Shown here piece by piece: positions 36,776 to 50,000 of a stretch of 64,000 bases of DNA; the first letter of the stretch is position 1, and the number at the start of each line of letters is the position of its first letter. The notes under the pieces are model-generated. The model was not told the DNA's origin and made no database searches. It worked only from the letters and a program-made list of their open reading frames with translations. The DNA is from Phylloscopus collybita. Lineage: Eukaryota > Chordata > Aves > Passeriformes > Phylloscopidae. Position numbers and translations under genes: made by a program. The stretch is from contig JAJNNQ010000045.1 in assembly GCA_027886175.1 (NCBI GenBank), positions 124,001 through 188,000 on the forward strand, written 5' to 3'.

Positions 36776-38664
36776 GTGTCACACTTCAATTTCTTTCCCC
36801 CTGGGCAAAGGCGAACAAAACCCCTGACTAAAGTTATATAAAAATTGTTAAACTTGGTATCATTTCCAACAACTATTTAAATTCACCATGGAAGGATGTT
36901 GATGGCCACTTTGCCACAAAGGCCGTGTCTCTAGGGGAGTGGTTCTGTCTTTGTACATCTGCCTCCAGTCTGCAGGACTCACTCCAACCTGTGCATCCCC
37001 TGCTGCCTCCTCCCCTCCACCCCGCAGCTGCCGCTGCTCTCCAGAGAGAGCTCTTTCTCGCTTTCAATAACCTGACCCCGACAGGACAAGGACTGTTATT
37101 TGCTCTATTCCCTACTCCTCTGCTCTGAGCAGAAAGCAGCAGCCACCGACCACCCCACACCTTTTTCTGGGCTTTCCAAGAGAGAAGCATTTTTCCAAGC
37201 AGTCAAGCCAATCTGAGATTGCTTAGCAACATCACATGTAGTAATTTCCTGCTAAGCAGCTCTGGAATCTCTTCTTATTAGAAATAATTTCTTTCGACAA
37301 TTGACATGACTGTGGGCAGATCAGAGCCATCCCCGGGAGGAAGGCAGAGGGAGCATAGCCGGGCAGGGCTGGGAGAAGTGCACAGCAATGTGTCAGAATC
37401 CCCGAGTTTGGGACAAAGCTGCAGCCCTCCCCTCGGATGAGCAGCTTCTATGCTGGCAGCCTTGGCAGGATGAAAACTGACAGCACAAGTTCACGGTCAC
37501 GGGCTTGAGGTTACCACTGACAAAGGCTTCAGCAGCACCTTAAAATGCTTTCCAGGGATTTTGGGTCCTCTGAGAACTGCTCAGCAAAGACTCAGCATGC
37601 TCTGCCCCTCCGCAGTGCACCGTTTGTCTGGCAGGCAGGCCCTTGTGCTGGGCAGCCTGGAGCTCCAGGGCTTGGCCCTATCCCACATCCACAGTGCCCC
37701 CTCTCCTGTGCTGGCTACATCAGGCTGTAGCAGCAAGGTTACCTCAGCTGCCTTCCTTGCAGTTCTGGAAGATGCTGCATGATCCACGCTGACCTTTCAT
37801 CCCATTTTTTAAAAGTGGGCAATGAAGAATAAATGTTCATCATGGGCAGCCACTGAGCTGATGGACCAAAGATAAAGGCTGGAGCCCACTCCAGCTGGAA
37901 GAGTTTTGTTCTTAACTTCAAGAGGTCAAGATTTTAGGGCACATGCTACCATTTTATATTCCCCTCCTAGGTCATCCTCTCCCAGCAACACATCAGGGAC
38001 AAAAATCTTCACAGTTTCTGTCAGAGCAGGTGTGTTAGAGCAAATTGACAGCAGGCCAAATGGAAGATGCTGGTCCATGTCAAATGTGCCTTAATCTCTT
38101 TAGATTCCTTCCTGTGGTATTAAAGGCAAGAGCATACCCATTTTCACCAAATGTAGAACGTGCTAAACTTGCATATTGCCAGAGAATGTTTTTTCCACAG
38201 TTGTTTCTCACCCCACAAAAGGCTCAGAGTTTTTAGGGGGTCAAATGTCACTGAATTTCCCAACCTCTGACCTCTGTAGATCTCAGTGCCCTGTTTCCCT
38301 ATCTGCTCAGGTATTAGTTATCAGCACCTGTGCTGTGTCAGCACCTCAATCTGACTTGAACCATAAGAACCTGCAATGTGAATGATTACTTACACTGGAT
38401 GAGCAGCTGCTTTGTCCATCCTCTGTTGAAAGCATTTCCCAACATATTTATAAACATTTTAAACAAGCACTTACAAGAGACAAGATGGCAGATTTCTGCC
38501 ATCAACTACAAGACCAAAAGAGTCCACAGCCGTGCCAGGTGCAAAGAGCCAGGAGAGAATCTTAATAATTTAATTTTACTGCATGAATCTTCCTCCTTTA
38601 ATAAAATACTGCATGACCATCAAGGCCCAAAGAAATATCAGAGAGGCTCTAAACCCTGTATTTG

Positions 38665-38686
38665 AATATATATAGTATATATATAC
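38665..38686. repeat. AT palindromic dinucleotide tract
   Basis: Alternating A and T with a central G, nearly self-complementary. An ordinary short AT microsatellite. Confidence 0.8.
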
Positions 38687-41188
38687 TCAGACTTAAGCAT
38701 ATGAGTAATCACACTAACTTCACTTTACCATAATGAATGTAATAAAAGAGCACCTCTTCGTGGGAAAATGGAAGCTGTGCCCAAAATAATGAGGCAGGTT
38801 GTGTGGATGCCATCAACTCTTTACAGCTACAGGGAGCAGAGCTGGGCAATAAAAAGGACCTGATTATAACAAACTGAACTGTAAATATTTTTCCTCTATT
38901 TCCTTTTCAGTAAACAGAAAAACCCCCTTCAATGGAGCAGGTTTAACTCTGTGCTCACGTTGTAAGAACCCTATGAGGGTAGATGGAGTTTTCATGCCAT
39001 TCATTAGTGAGTGAGTTGCTGAATAGAATTTATTTAAGGAAGGAACAGCATAATAATTTTAATTCTTTTATGCATAATTTCCAAAATGTATTCTTTATAC
39101 TTCATTTATTGCAAATGAACGACTCAGTTAAAACAGCATTTCAACACGTTTTAGCCAAAATATTGCTCGTATTTTAGCAGGTTGGGAAATGAGAATTTTT
39201 TGCCCTGTCAGCCAGGGAGACAGAAACTGCTGTGCAGAGTGGGGGCCAGGCTGCTGCTATTGTCCCTCTCTGAGAGCTGCTGCTCCAGCCGCACACACAG
39301 AATTCCCAAGGGGCAGCAAGCACTCAGCACTACTCCAAGCTGTGAATCTCAGAGCATGCAAAGCCTGAGGATGAGGACATTTGGGATATCATCCTGCTGT
39401 TCTCTAGAAGCTTTGGTAGCCATGGGATAAAACGGTTGTTGGAATATAATTTGCTTGTTTGTAATTAATATAATCCAGAAACTATTTATTTGTGTTCCTA
39501 CTTTTAAGGCTGATGGGTGACCAATAAAATTGGAAAAGCAAGCAATTATTTTTCCAAGACCAGTGGTAGACACCTAGTTGCACATATGTTAAGTACTAGT
39601 CATGGGAAGTTTAGAAATTTTTGTTTTCCTGAGTAAAGCCAAAGTGGATGAGGATGTTTACAGATGGCTTAGGAGTATACACCTTTTTTGCTTCCTTGTC
39701 CTCCAACTGAAAAATCAACCTGACATTTTTTCATAGCTTACACTAAAGGAGGGAAACCAAAGTTGGAAGGGGCATAGAAATCCATGTTTTCCTGCAGGCC
39801 AGAGCTCTGGAGTGGAGAGATGCTGCAGAGATGCTCACAGTGCTTTTACCTACAGGACTTTTGTTCTCTGCATAATCACACACTGACACAAAGAGCCTCC
39901 AGCATCTCATGCATGTCCATCTGCCAGCTCCAGCTTCACAGGCTGAGACAGCACTATCCATTATTCCACCAGCACTCACTATCAGCACAGCTTAGTCCTC
40001 TCTAACTCACTCTAATGTCTAAATCTTGCACATTTCTCTCATGTAACTCCTGAAAAATGCAGCCCTTCCTGGCTTCCCCTGAAGCTGCAGCTCTTCCCAG
40101 CCTGTTTCTCCTCTGCTGGAAAACCCCTTTATCCCCCTGCCAGCCACATTCCTGCAGGTACCCATAGCAAATTGTGTTTCAGCAATCTTTTTCCAAGTCT
40201 AACACTCTGATCTATCAGCACTACTCTCATGCAGCTCTCTGTGGAATTCTTTATATCAGATAAAATAAACTGCTCCTCTTTATTTCAAAGATTTTCAGAA
40301 ACAACCCTGCTTGGTCTTTTATTGCTCATTTAGAACCAAGAAATCAGCTCCGTTGTCCACCTGGCTGTGAAATTCACCTCTTCCTTCCTTTGCTCAAACA
40401 CCCACACTCACATTCTTCCATGCTGCCTCTTCTGCATGGGAATATTTCCTTCTAAGCAAGCCCAAGGCAGCCATCTATCCTTCCTTTGCCTCTTAAAAAT
40501 TTACTGTAAAACCAGGACACCACCACCCAATCCCAGGATACTTTTTCCAGTACGACCATACTCCAAGAATGTGAACTATATTTTTTTGTAATTTCATTTA
40601 TCTCCCTTGCTTGCAGACATGTCTCGTTTTCCATCTTCTTCTCTTTATTCCAGGTTTATGATGCACCCAACACAAGGTCATCTCAGTCTGCTGCAGGAAC
40701 CCCTTGGTACTTCAGGAACGTTGGTGGCAATCCAGCAACACCCACAGACTCAGCTCAAGGCCATGTTGCTACTGAGCAGACATCAGCACAAACCATCTGG
40801 AACAACACTGGCCACTTCTGCCTCCCTGCTGCATCATGTTCTTCTCACAGAGCAGTGTTTAAGGCATTAACACCCATGAATTATAAAACAATACAAAAGA
40901 AGCTCATGTTCTGCAGGCTTAGCTTTGCTGCAGTGTCCCCAGTACAGAAAAGCCTCCATCAAGATCTTGTAATAATGAACCAGGCAGAAGGATGGGTCAG
41001 AACTGCCATGTTAATGCAAACCAAACTGTATTTTTCTCTTCACAAGCAGCATTCCTATCCTTGTTCCCATTGCTTTTCAGTAACAGTCCATGAAAGGATG
41101 TTGATGTCTTGTTTAAGAAATGATGAGAAGTTCAGAGGTTAATTAATGAGAAGTAGAACACAGTCACTTTACTGAGAAAAAGTCCAAG

Positions 41189-41218
41189 AAAAAAAAAAAC
41201 AAACCAAAACCACAACAA
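41189..41218. repeat. A/C-only tract
   Basis: A run of 11 A followed by AAC, AACC and CAC groups; the same style as the tracts at 8937-8979 and 54097-54147. Confidence 0.8.
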
Positions 41219-44200
41219 TTTTTAAAGCTATAAGGTATCATTAGATTGCCATTTCCATCAGAAAATAGTACTAATTTTAACACCACTTAGACACTACAGA
41301 CTGTCCTTTGGCCAAGGAGAACACAAGTCCTCTGACCTGTTTTTTATAATGCTTTAATACATGTTTATGCTTTCTGTCAGTCAGGAAGACACCAAATTAC
41401 GTGGCCTACATCAAAAGCCAGCAATCTGTTACATGGACATAGACTCCATGCCCTACAGAGGCAGATTCCCACTTCAGCGATGTCAGAACGGCACGTCAGT
41501 TAAATCTGGCCATATATCATCCTTCAGCTTGTGACATGTTGATTGACAACCTATCTGGAGGCCTGGCTCAGACAACTGGGGGTTTTTTGCTAGCAAGGTC
41601 AGGAAAGCTTCTTCTGCAATGCAATCATCATGGAGCCCTCGGGGACACCTTAACAGACCTCACCTGCCCTCTGCGAGGTGGGGACCTCCTGCAAAGAGCA
41701 CACCCCTGCCCTTGGCTCCTTGCTCTGCTGTTCCTGCTTAACTCCAAAATCTTCCTCTGTCCAGCCCTTCTTATATGTATCCTACCAGTTCTGTGAAGTC
41801 CCTCTTAAACAGTTTTTGACCATGTCCTGCTCGCCACTGAGTTAATTGTTTTGCAGGGCAACAACACTTTAGGGTGCTGAGAGCCCTGGGTTTGAACTCT
41901 GGATAAATTCCAGTGTCCTTCACCTTCCAGTCTGTGAACCTCTCTGAGCCAAGGATTACTTGGTGTTAACAGGGAGGAACAAAAAGCATTCAAACATTTT
42001 ATGGGAAAGGACTTCAGACTGACCATACCCAGCTTTCTTAGGGAAAATGTTACCAGAAAAGGGGCAGAAATCATTCATGAAGATGGAAAGCAGAAAGGAG
42101 ATTAAAACAGAAGATGTGAGATAAATGTTATGGTAAGCTGTAAAAATAGTAAAGGACTTAACCAAATTGCCTGGAAGGGCTGTGGGATCCCCACCACCAG
42201 ACCAAGAGGCTCTCAGGACCAGCTCAGACAAATCTGGTGCAGGAGTCTCCTGATGGCCTTCCTGATCTTATTTTACATTTAATTTCTTCTGTTCCTCATC
42301 TGACCTGGATCTTCTTGCCTTTGAGATCTCCATGAAGAAGTTCAAAAGATGAGGAAAATCAGCCATTCGTCTAAAGCCATTGCTGCACTCATACAGATAC
42401 AGTCCAAGCTGCTTCCCCCATATAATGGGATTTTGGAGCCCAAGTTTACAAATTGGACTTTTTTTTCCAGTAAGCAAACAACCTTTAAGATATGTTTGAG
42501 CTATAGGTCTGGATTCAGAGCTAAACACTTATACATGTCCAGGTGTTTTTCCCAGACCAGTTGCTTACAAAGCCCAGCTGGCAACCATGGAACCTGTTTT
42601 GAAACATCAGCAAAACCCAGGGACATTTTGGAGCTGGTATTGCAAATTCAGGGCCTTTTCTTGATATAAACAATTCATGTATTGGAAATACAGTGCCCAC
42701 AAAGTTAATGTGGCCCTTAGCAGAGCTAAGCACAGCCTAAGGATAGCTGCCAGTGCTGCTCAGCTTCCCTGCTAATGCCCTATTGGATTTCTCAAGCAAA
42801 GGTATTTCAATGCATCAAATCCAGACAAATCATTACCTGCAAGACTTCTTGCTCCACAACTTTTTCTAGAACTTCTCAGCAAAGCTACAAGCAAAGGGAA
42901 GTTTCACACCCTTGATCAGTTCTCCCTGCTTGAAGCCTGAAGGAAGAATATCAGTTAAATAAGGCTGAAAATTATTCTTGGTGGCAAAACTCATTTTGCC
43001 TTTGCAGCTATTCTCACCCATGGCAATTTCCACTAAGCTCAAAAGTTAAGTGGATTCTCTTGGAAGAGGAAGGATTCACTACTGGAAATTTGAGACCAAG
43101 TCCTGGGAGGAACATCATTCCCTTACTTTGCTCTCCCGTGGACTAATGAACATGAGGAATGAAAGCTCCATTTGGATTGGAAAGATTATGCTTCCATATG
43201 TCAAAGTCATGTGAAATAAACAGCATAATTTGTGAGCAACCATGGGAACTTAATTATGACTGCTCTCTACTCCATGGATCTTAAGCAGTTGCTGGTGTCG
43301 TGTTGCATTAGAAGCTGAAGCTGCAGCAGGCAGAATGGCAGCACCACAAGAGAAAAAAACCTCTGAATGGTTTTCCCAAGTACATGCAGTAGCACAGTGC
43401 TTTGGAAGTAAATTGCTCATGAACTTTCTGGCTTGAAGCTACCAGTAATTATCCCTGTTTGCAATGATGGCCAGTTATACACAGCACAAAATCTCACTGC
43501 TCTATTAAAGGTCTTACTGAAAAGTTTCTCTGTTTTACAGAAAAGCTCTTATTTGCCCCTTGTATCCTAAGAATAACAGATTACCACAGTTCCTGTCACT
43601 CACAGCACAGCTCAGCTCTGTGTCTACACCAGAGTGTAGACATATAAAGTGCATCACATATATTAAAAGCTGTTACATAAACTGAACTTTTGTTATGGTG
43701 GTGACATAATAAACCACCCTCTGCCCCGGAGCAGCTGAACTCCATCATGATCCCTGAACTTCCAGCCCCAGCTGCACACGTAGGGCAAGAGTACACAAAC
43801 TCTGAGATGCTGAGCACATTTATATTTCAACTTTTTTTTTAAAGAAATAAGAGAGTTGAATTGAGCTTTATCACTTTCCTTTTAAAGTTTGGCTTTCAAA
43901 TTTATTTCATTTGGGAAAGGAAAGAAGCACCTCCCAAGCAGGGGAAGGCTGGAGAGGTCAACACCTGGGGCATCAGTTGTGATGGGATCCCATCCATCAG
44001 GTGCAGAGCAGCCAGCAGCAGAGACAGCTGGGAAAAAAGTTGAGTATCTCAAACACAAAGACCAATTCAAGAACCACTTCATGCCCACCACTGCTGAAAG
44101 ATAGGAAATGCCTCCAAGGACATCTCAGCCCTGGTGTTCCAGTTGGTGCAGGGCTGTGCCAGCTCTTTCCTGGGGTAATGGCTCCCAGTGAGAGTCCCAG

Positions 44201-46386
44201 GCTGGGGTGAACCTGCTAGGTCTGATCCTGATGATGACAGGTTGAATTAAATCTTGTGTTTTGAGCTGGAATGCATTAAAGGAGCTGAGGAAAATGAACT
44301 ATGGGAGTAAGTGATAAGGTGAGAAATGTGCTCAGCAAAACCAACTGCCTAGGGGCCTCCTGCATATGAAAGGACTTGAGATGATGTCATAGTGATGGAG
44401 AAACAGTGGAGTTCCAGGAGAAATCCCAGAGAAACCTTGTTTAAACTTGGACTACTTAAAAAAGCAATGGGAAAAGTGGTACAGAGAACCTTGTGCCCTG
44501 GGCCTGCTGCCGTTCTTGCATGTCCTTGTGCCCTCCCAGGGTCCTGCTGGTCCCATGGGGGTTGTGTGTGCGTAAACATGTGCATGGCCTGTGCTGGGAC
44601 TGGGCTGCTGTGATCTCCAAAAATGCTCAGGAACTGCTTGAAAGCTCCTGGAAAGGTCCTGCCTCCATTCTGCCTGCCGTTGTGTGGTGGGTGCCCGTCT
44701 GTGTTACAAAGGTTAAATGCACCTATAGAAACTCATGCCAGGTGTGTGCCAGTTGTCATGCAGTTCTGCTAGTGGCCTGTTCTTCCCACTGCTGTCTGCA
44801 GTATCCCCAGGCTGGTAGCAAGGCTGGGACCTGGGCTGTGGGAAGCTGCCAGTCCGGTGGCTGTAGGAAGGAGCCACCCTGGCTGGGCTGTCCCAGTTCC
44901 CCTGCCTGCTGAGCATGGGCTATGCATTTCTTTTCCACGTGCAAAGTCAGTGGTTCCAATGCATTCAGCTGCTCTTTGGGTTTCCCAGAGGATGCATGCT
45001 GAGTGCTCGGCACGGTGTTCACAGCCAGGGGTGGCACAATCATCTGAGCAAGAGGTGTTCAGGGCTCTTGGAAATGTCAGCCTTGTTCAGCTCATGCTGG
45101 GGCTGCATTTTCCTGTCTGCAAAGCAGGCAGGGAGTTCAATGTCAGTACTTGTAAGTCTCCCTTGGCAAGCATCCAGACCTTTCAGTGCATGGATACCCA
45201 CCTGTTCATCCCCAAAGCTGGACACTGCAGTGCCCATGCTGAGGAAGGAGGAGGCGACCTGAAGTTTCCAGGATGGTGGAGTTACCTGGACAGTCACTCT
45301 AGGCTTCTTGGCTCTGTAAAGAGCTCAAATCTAGCTGCATATGCCTGAGTGTTTAGTAAAGGCTTGTCCTGCAAGGCATGTGCCTTGGGCTTTGAGGAGC
45401 AAACCCCTGCCATGGCAAAAGCAGTTTCAAGGAAGCGAGGAATCCGGCAGGCACATCACGCTGGTATTTGGCTCCTCACCTCCCTATGTTCCATTGAAAC
45501 CAGTCCCCAGCTGCCCTGACCATCACTGTAATTCTGCCAGAGGTTCATGAGGATAGGAAAAACCCTTCATGGAGCGTGGGATGCCACAGCCTGGAGGGTA
45601 GCACAGCAAATGTCCCAACCCCCCGTCGACAGCAGCACTGCCTCCCCAGGCAGGGGCTGTGCAGACCTCAGCATGTTCTGAAAAGCCTCAACTTTGTGTC
45701 AAATACCGGGCTAGAGGATCACATCTGCCGACAGCTCATCCTCCTGCAGGCTGGAGATCGAGGTGAACACAAGGAAAGGCGCCTGATTCCCATTACAATG
45801 CTAATCTCCTCCAACTCCCAGTAGGAGCAGAGTAGCATCCTGTTAATGAAATTATAACCATGGCTCACACGGTGCATTTCTGCTGAACACATCTGAAATC
45901 TCTTTCCCTCAGAGGCTACGTAACCAACGCCTGGGAGTTATCTTGCTGCTGTTATAGAAGCAACACGATTAAGAGTGCTGAAGCTAATTTAAATCCTGTT
46001 GAATGCTATTGTAATGCAGTGAGTAAAGCTGGTATGTGACATGTCATTGAGACATCCTTAGAGTGGGCACATCAGGCTGATCCCCAGAAGTTTAAGGACT
46101 ACATTCAGAGACTTCAACATAAATTGCAAATCCTTCATGAGCAGGTTCTGTTTGATGAGACTTTCAGGTGCTTATGGTACAAGTCTCATTTAATTGTGTG
46201 ATGACTCTAGGACTCTTAGCTGGCCCCATACTGAAGTACCTTTTTCTACCTTCAGTTATCCTGAGTATCTTCCAGGTACTGCAACATCCAATGTGAGCAA
46301 TGGGTGTGGAGCTGTGGGAAGCAATTGTGCTAAACTTGAGCACTGGCAATGAGGCAAAAGTGGAGCTTAACTGTACAGTTCAGTTG

Positions 46387-47033
46387 TGTTGGGTGTTCTG
46401 GTTTTGCTTTACAGGCTTAGTAGGGATTTGGGGTCACTGTGTGGGTTTTTAAGAGCTGGGTTTTTGTTATGATGGATTAATTCATGTTTTCCTAATAAGG
46501 TGATATTGGTGAAGGGTGAGATATGTTCTCTGTAATAGCTGTATTATAGGTATACTAAGAATAAAGTTTATAAATCTCAGAGGCACTGCAGGCCCAGGTA
46601 GACGCTGGGCTGGCCGTTTCTCATCACCAGAGATGGAATCAGCAGATTACAGTAGCAATGAGAGGAGGAGACCCGAATCAGCAGATTACAATAGCAATGA
46701 GAGGTGGAGACCCGCGGCAGCAAGGAGCGATCAACATCTGATGAGCGCTGATAGTCCAAAGGAATACGCCTCGAACATTAACAGTACTCAGGATACCAGG
46801 ACCACGAAAACATGTCCAGACATGTTCACTGAGTTAAGGGTGTAAGACTGGCAGACCTGGACTCAGAGCCTGTGAAACCTCGGGAGAACGTGTCCCGGTA
46901 GAGGTCGGAGGTTTTCACGGGTGCGCACTGCTGACTGTCAATTTCTGTATTGGCTTCGTAAATTTCTTGTCTGTGATTTTTCGCTGGCAATAAATTCTCT
47001 TTTATTTTAGATTTGCTCTCGCAATTTCTAACA
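46387..47033 (+). mobile_element. Solo LTR-like element with internal tandem repeat
   Basis: About 647 bp, starting TGTTGGG and ending TCTAACA, which are imperfect inverted ends. A TTTATAAAT box lies near 46570, and an AATAAA signal about 40 bp from the right end leads into a T-rich, TTTGCTCTCGC-containing U5-like end. The middle holds a 39-bp tandem duplication, like the duplicated enhancer segments of many retroviral LTRs. It is more CpG-containing than its flanks. The flanking duplication is unclear: CAGTT occurs at both edges (46381-46385, 47032-47036), but using it would displace the TG/CA ends. No internal coding region adjoins it. I infer a solo LTR of a different family from the 436-bp pair. 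Confidence 0.6.
46636..46713 (+). repeat. 39-bp tandem duplication inside the LTR
   Basis: Two adjacent copies (46636-46674, 46675-46713) match at 37 of 39 bases. The differences are G/A in GATTACRGTAGC-type context and A/T near the end. The two differences show the duplication is not brand new. Confidence 0.9.
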
Positions 47034-50000
47034 GTTTAGTACCTCAGAAAAAAATGTCTCAGCCTCTGCCCTGTCAAACAGCAATGCAGCTCCCACGCAG
47101 AGCTAGGACATCACCCTGGGAGTTACACAGAGGCCCCCACGCTGCAGGGCAGCCCTGGCAGCCCAGGTAGTGACAAGCAAACCAAACACTGGGCCGAGAG
47201 ATTTGGTCTTGACCTTTACAAGCTGCCTCAACATCCCAGAGCTCCAGCAGTTGCCAACTTGCAGAGCCTGAGCAAACAAGTCTCCAGTGCAGCAGGTAGT
47301 GGAATCGGTGCCTATCCCGGCATGACAGCAGACTGCAGCATCCAGGTGCTCTCCTGAGCCTGACACTGGCAGAAGTGTTCCTGACAGGCATTTTATCACT
47401 GCTCCAGTGATATGGAGCATGGTTGAATTATTGTGCCTTTTCTCCAGCACACCTGAGGGCAGATCACAGGGATGCGGTGGAGCAGAGGGCTCCTGTTTTT
47501 ACTGCCCACCAGACAGTCACAGAGCATTTTGTCCCAGTTCAAGCCTGCCCCATCTCTGGCTCTTGGCCATGCCTGACATGGATTTCACACCCCACTCCAT
47601 TCTCTCTTCTCACCTGATGCTGTCAGGATGTTCTCATAAGGCCAGCAGGCAGCATTGCACTGGTTTCAGCTCCTTTGTGGGAGCTTTGTCCTGATGTCAC
47701 TGCCCCCAGTCCAGCCATGTCATGATTTTTCTTCTCCATAATTTAGCATCCTACCCCACAAAAATATAAGTGTGGGGAGGGGAAGAGGAAAGAGAAATGT
47801 CTACAAGGAGCAGTAAGAAAGGGATCCCAAACTCTGTGAGAAGATCTGTCACCTGTGTTTACGGCAGTAGAAGAACAAGCTACAGCTTTACCAGAGTGGA
47901 GCAGCTCAGCTCTTTGCAGCACCCCAGGTGTCCTGCAGCCTTTGTGGCCCCAGACTTGTCTTGGCTGCCCACACAGCAGGGTCAGCTCTGGGAGCCTCTG
48001 TGTTCCCCTGAGCCAGATGTTCCCTGCCTGGGACCATTGCCTGCAGAACACAAGACTCCTCCAAACAGAGTATCAGCCCAGGGTTTTGTGGCAGAGCTGG
48101 CAAGTGAGCTCTCCTGATCTTTAGAGTGTCTCCATTGCTCTTTGTCTTGGCCATCAACATCACCCTGCTCTCTGAGGCTTGCTGGGGCCAAATGTACCTG
48201 CTGTGACTAGAAACAGATAGTGAAGTATTTTTGTAGGGGAAGTAACATTTCCAAAATGAACTCATCCTTTCAGTTCATGTGCTAACAGCACAGGCTGTCA
48301 CAGCTTTATTTTTAAATGGCCTTTCCCTTTATCACCAGAAAAATTTCTTCCTATTGACCTGAACAGCACTAGCAAAGTCAAGTGGAATATATAGATTCTT
48401 TCCTACCCACTGAACATGGTCATTGTTAATCTGAGCATGTTAAAACCAAAAGGGACAAGACGTGGAAGGTGTTTAACACTAACTTGATGGGAGCAAAGGG
48501 GAAGGGGTGAAGACCAACCTTGCTGAAGGTAGAATTAGATGTTTAAAATGGAAGTGAGTACTTGTCTTAGACATGTGATCCCTGCCTCCATCTCCCAGAA
48601 CACAACTGCAGCACGAAGGCTCTTGACTGAGAACACATGGACAGCCACTGGTCTGGTGGAGTTAACAGCAGCCTGAGAAACGTGGCACCATGTTCACACG
48701 GGTAAAACTGGGAGATTCAGAGTAAAAAACCCAGCAAAAGCAGTTTTCACAGTACTGTCAGGTCACTGGGAAAACTCTTTGTAGCCACTTCGAAAACCAT
48801 GAGCCAAAACAACAGTCACTCAGGGATTCTTAGCACCCTTTAAAGTTAGACTTCAGGCCAGGGGAAGGCAATGCGGTTTTAATAAGCAGTGACTTACTTT
48901 GGTCAGGTTAGAATCAATAAACAGCCATTAGCCATGCAAAGGAGGATTTGCATAAGCAGCATTTGAGGGTCAGGTTATGACAGGACTGTCTCAAGTGAAG
49001 ATGAAGGGAGGACCAGCCCTGAAAGCAGAAGTTCTCAGGCTGGTGCTGATGCCAAGGTATTCGAGACAAACAAAAATAATACAAATACAATAACAAATTC
49101 ACCTGAAGCCCCTGCTCTGAAGTGTGCTGGGAATGATCCTACAGTGTCCTATATCTGGGAAGCAAGTCCATAAACTTTAGTAGCTCTCCTTGTCCAAGGA
49201 GAGAGGGAAGAAAAGCCCAGAGGAAGAGCTGGAGTGTGCAGCAAACAGAGGCAAGAGTGAGCAGCTGAGAGAGGACAAGCACAGTGTTCTTTCCATCCTG
49301 AGTGTTTTATAAGGGTGAAATGTACCTGTATAATGCACCCAAGGCTGGACAGCACTTACATCAGTCTCTGGTAACTACTCGGGGGGAGAAGGAAGAGTAG
49401 GAACTTACAGAGCAGAAGAGATTGAACCCTTCTGCAGGACCCAGAAAGCAGGCAAGTCCTTCCCAAAATCAGTCATCACCAGTCTCCTCCTATTTGTTTT
49501 TATGTGGAAAAATTCAAAAGCAGGGGCTAAGGTTGTGCCTTGAAATGACTTCTAACACAGGAAATCCCAATTTTAATAGTGAACTTCATCTACAGGGAAG
49601 AAAAAAAGAAAAAAAAACAACTGCCAAATTATACCAATCCATCAGTCAAAATTGTCTTTGCTAGTACAAATGTGTCTCTCATTCACACAGCACTAGAGGC
49701 TTATAGCAGAGCAGAAAATCTCTTCTGGAGTTGGTTTGTTGTTTTTTTTTTTTTAATTTTTTTTAATAGTATTTTAACTATACCACAAAATGTGATTCTA
49801 ATTAATCCCTGAAATTGGTGACATTACACTTGAGATGAGCCTGCCTGCTAAAGCCTGAGGAGGTGAGAATGCAAAGAATAAAAATATCCATATGCTTCAA
49901 TTTGATTCCTATTCAGCCAAAGACCCAGCAAACACAGTTGCTTATTAGCAATAAGTGTTCATTTAAAAGTTAATTATAACAGTACTGAAAAATGTAGGGG

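Larger units (their letters stand above)
36776..46386. other. Non-coding stretch, no gene recognised
   Basis: Nearly 10 kb without a credible exon. It contains an AT palindromic run at 38665-38686 and an A/C tract at 41189-41218. Around 40250-40310 an AATAAA followed by a CT/T-rich segment faintly resembles an LTR end, but nothing else supports it. Confidence 0.55.

Noticed and set aside
40250..40320. LTR-end-like AATAAA with a CT/T-rich segment
   Set aside because: No TATA box, terminal TG/CA pair or target-site duplication could be placed.
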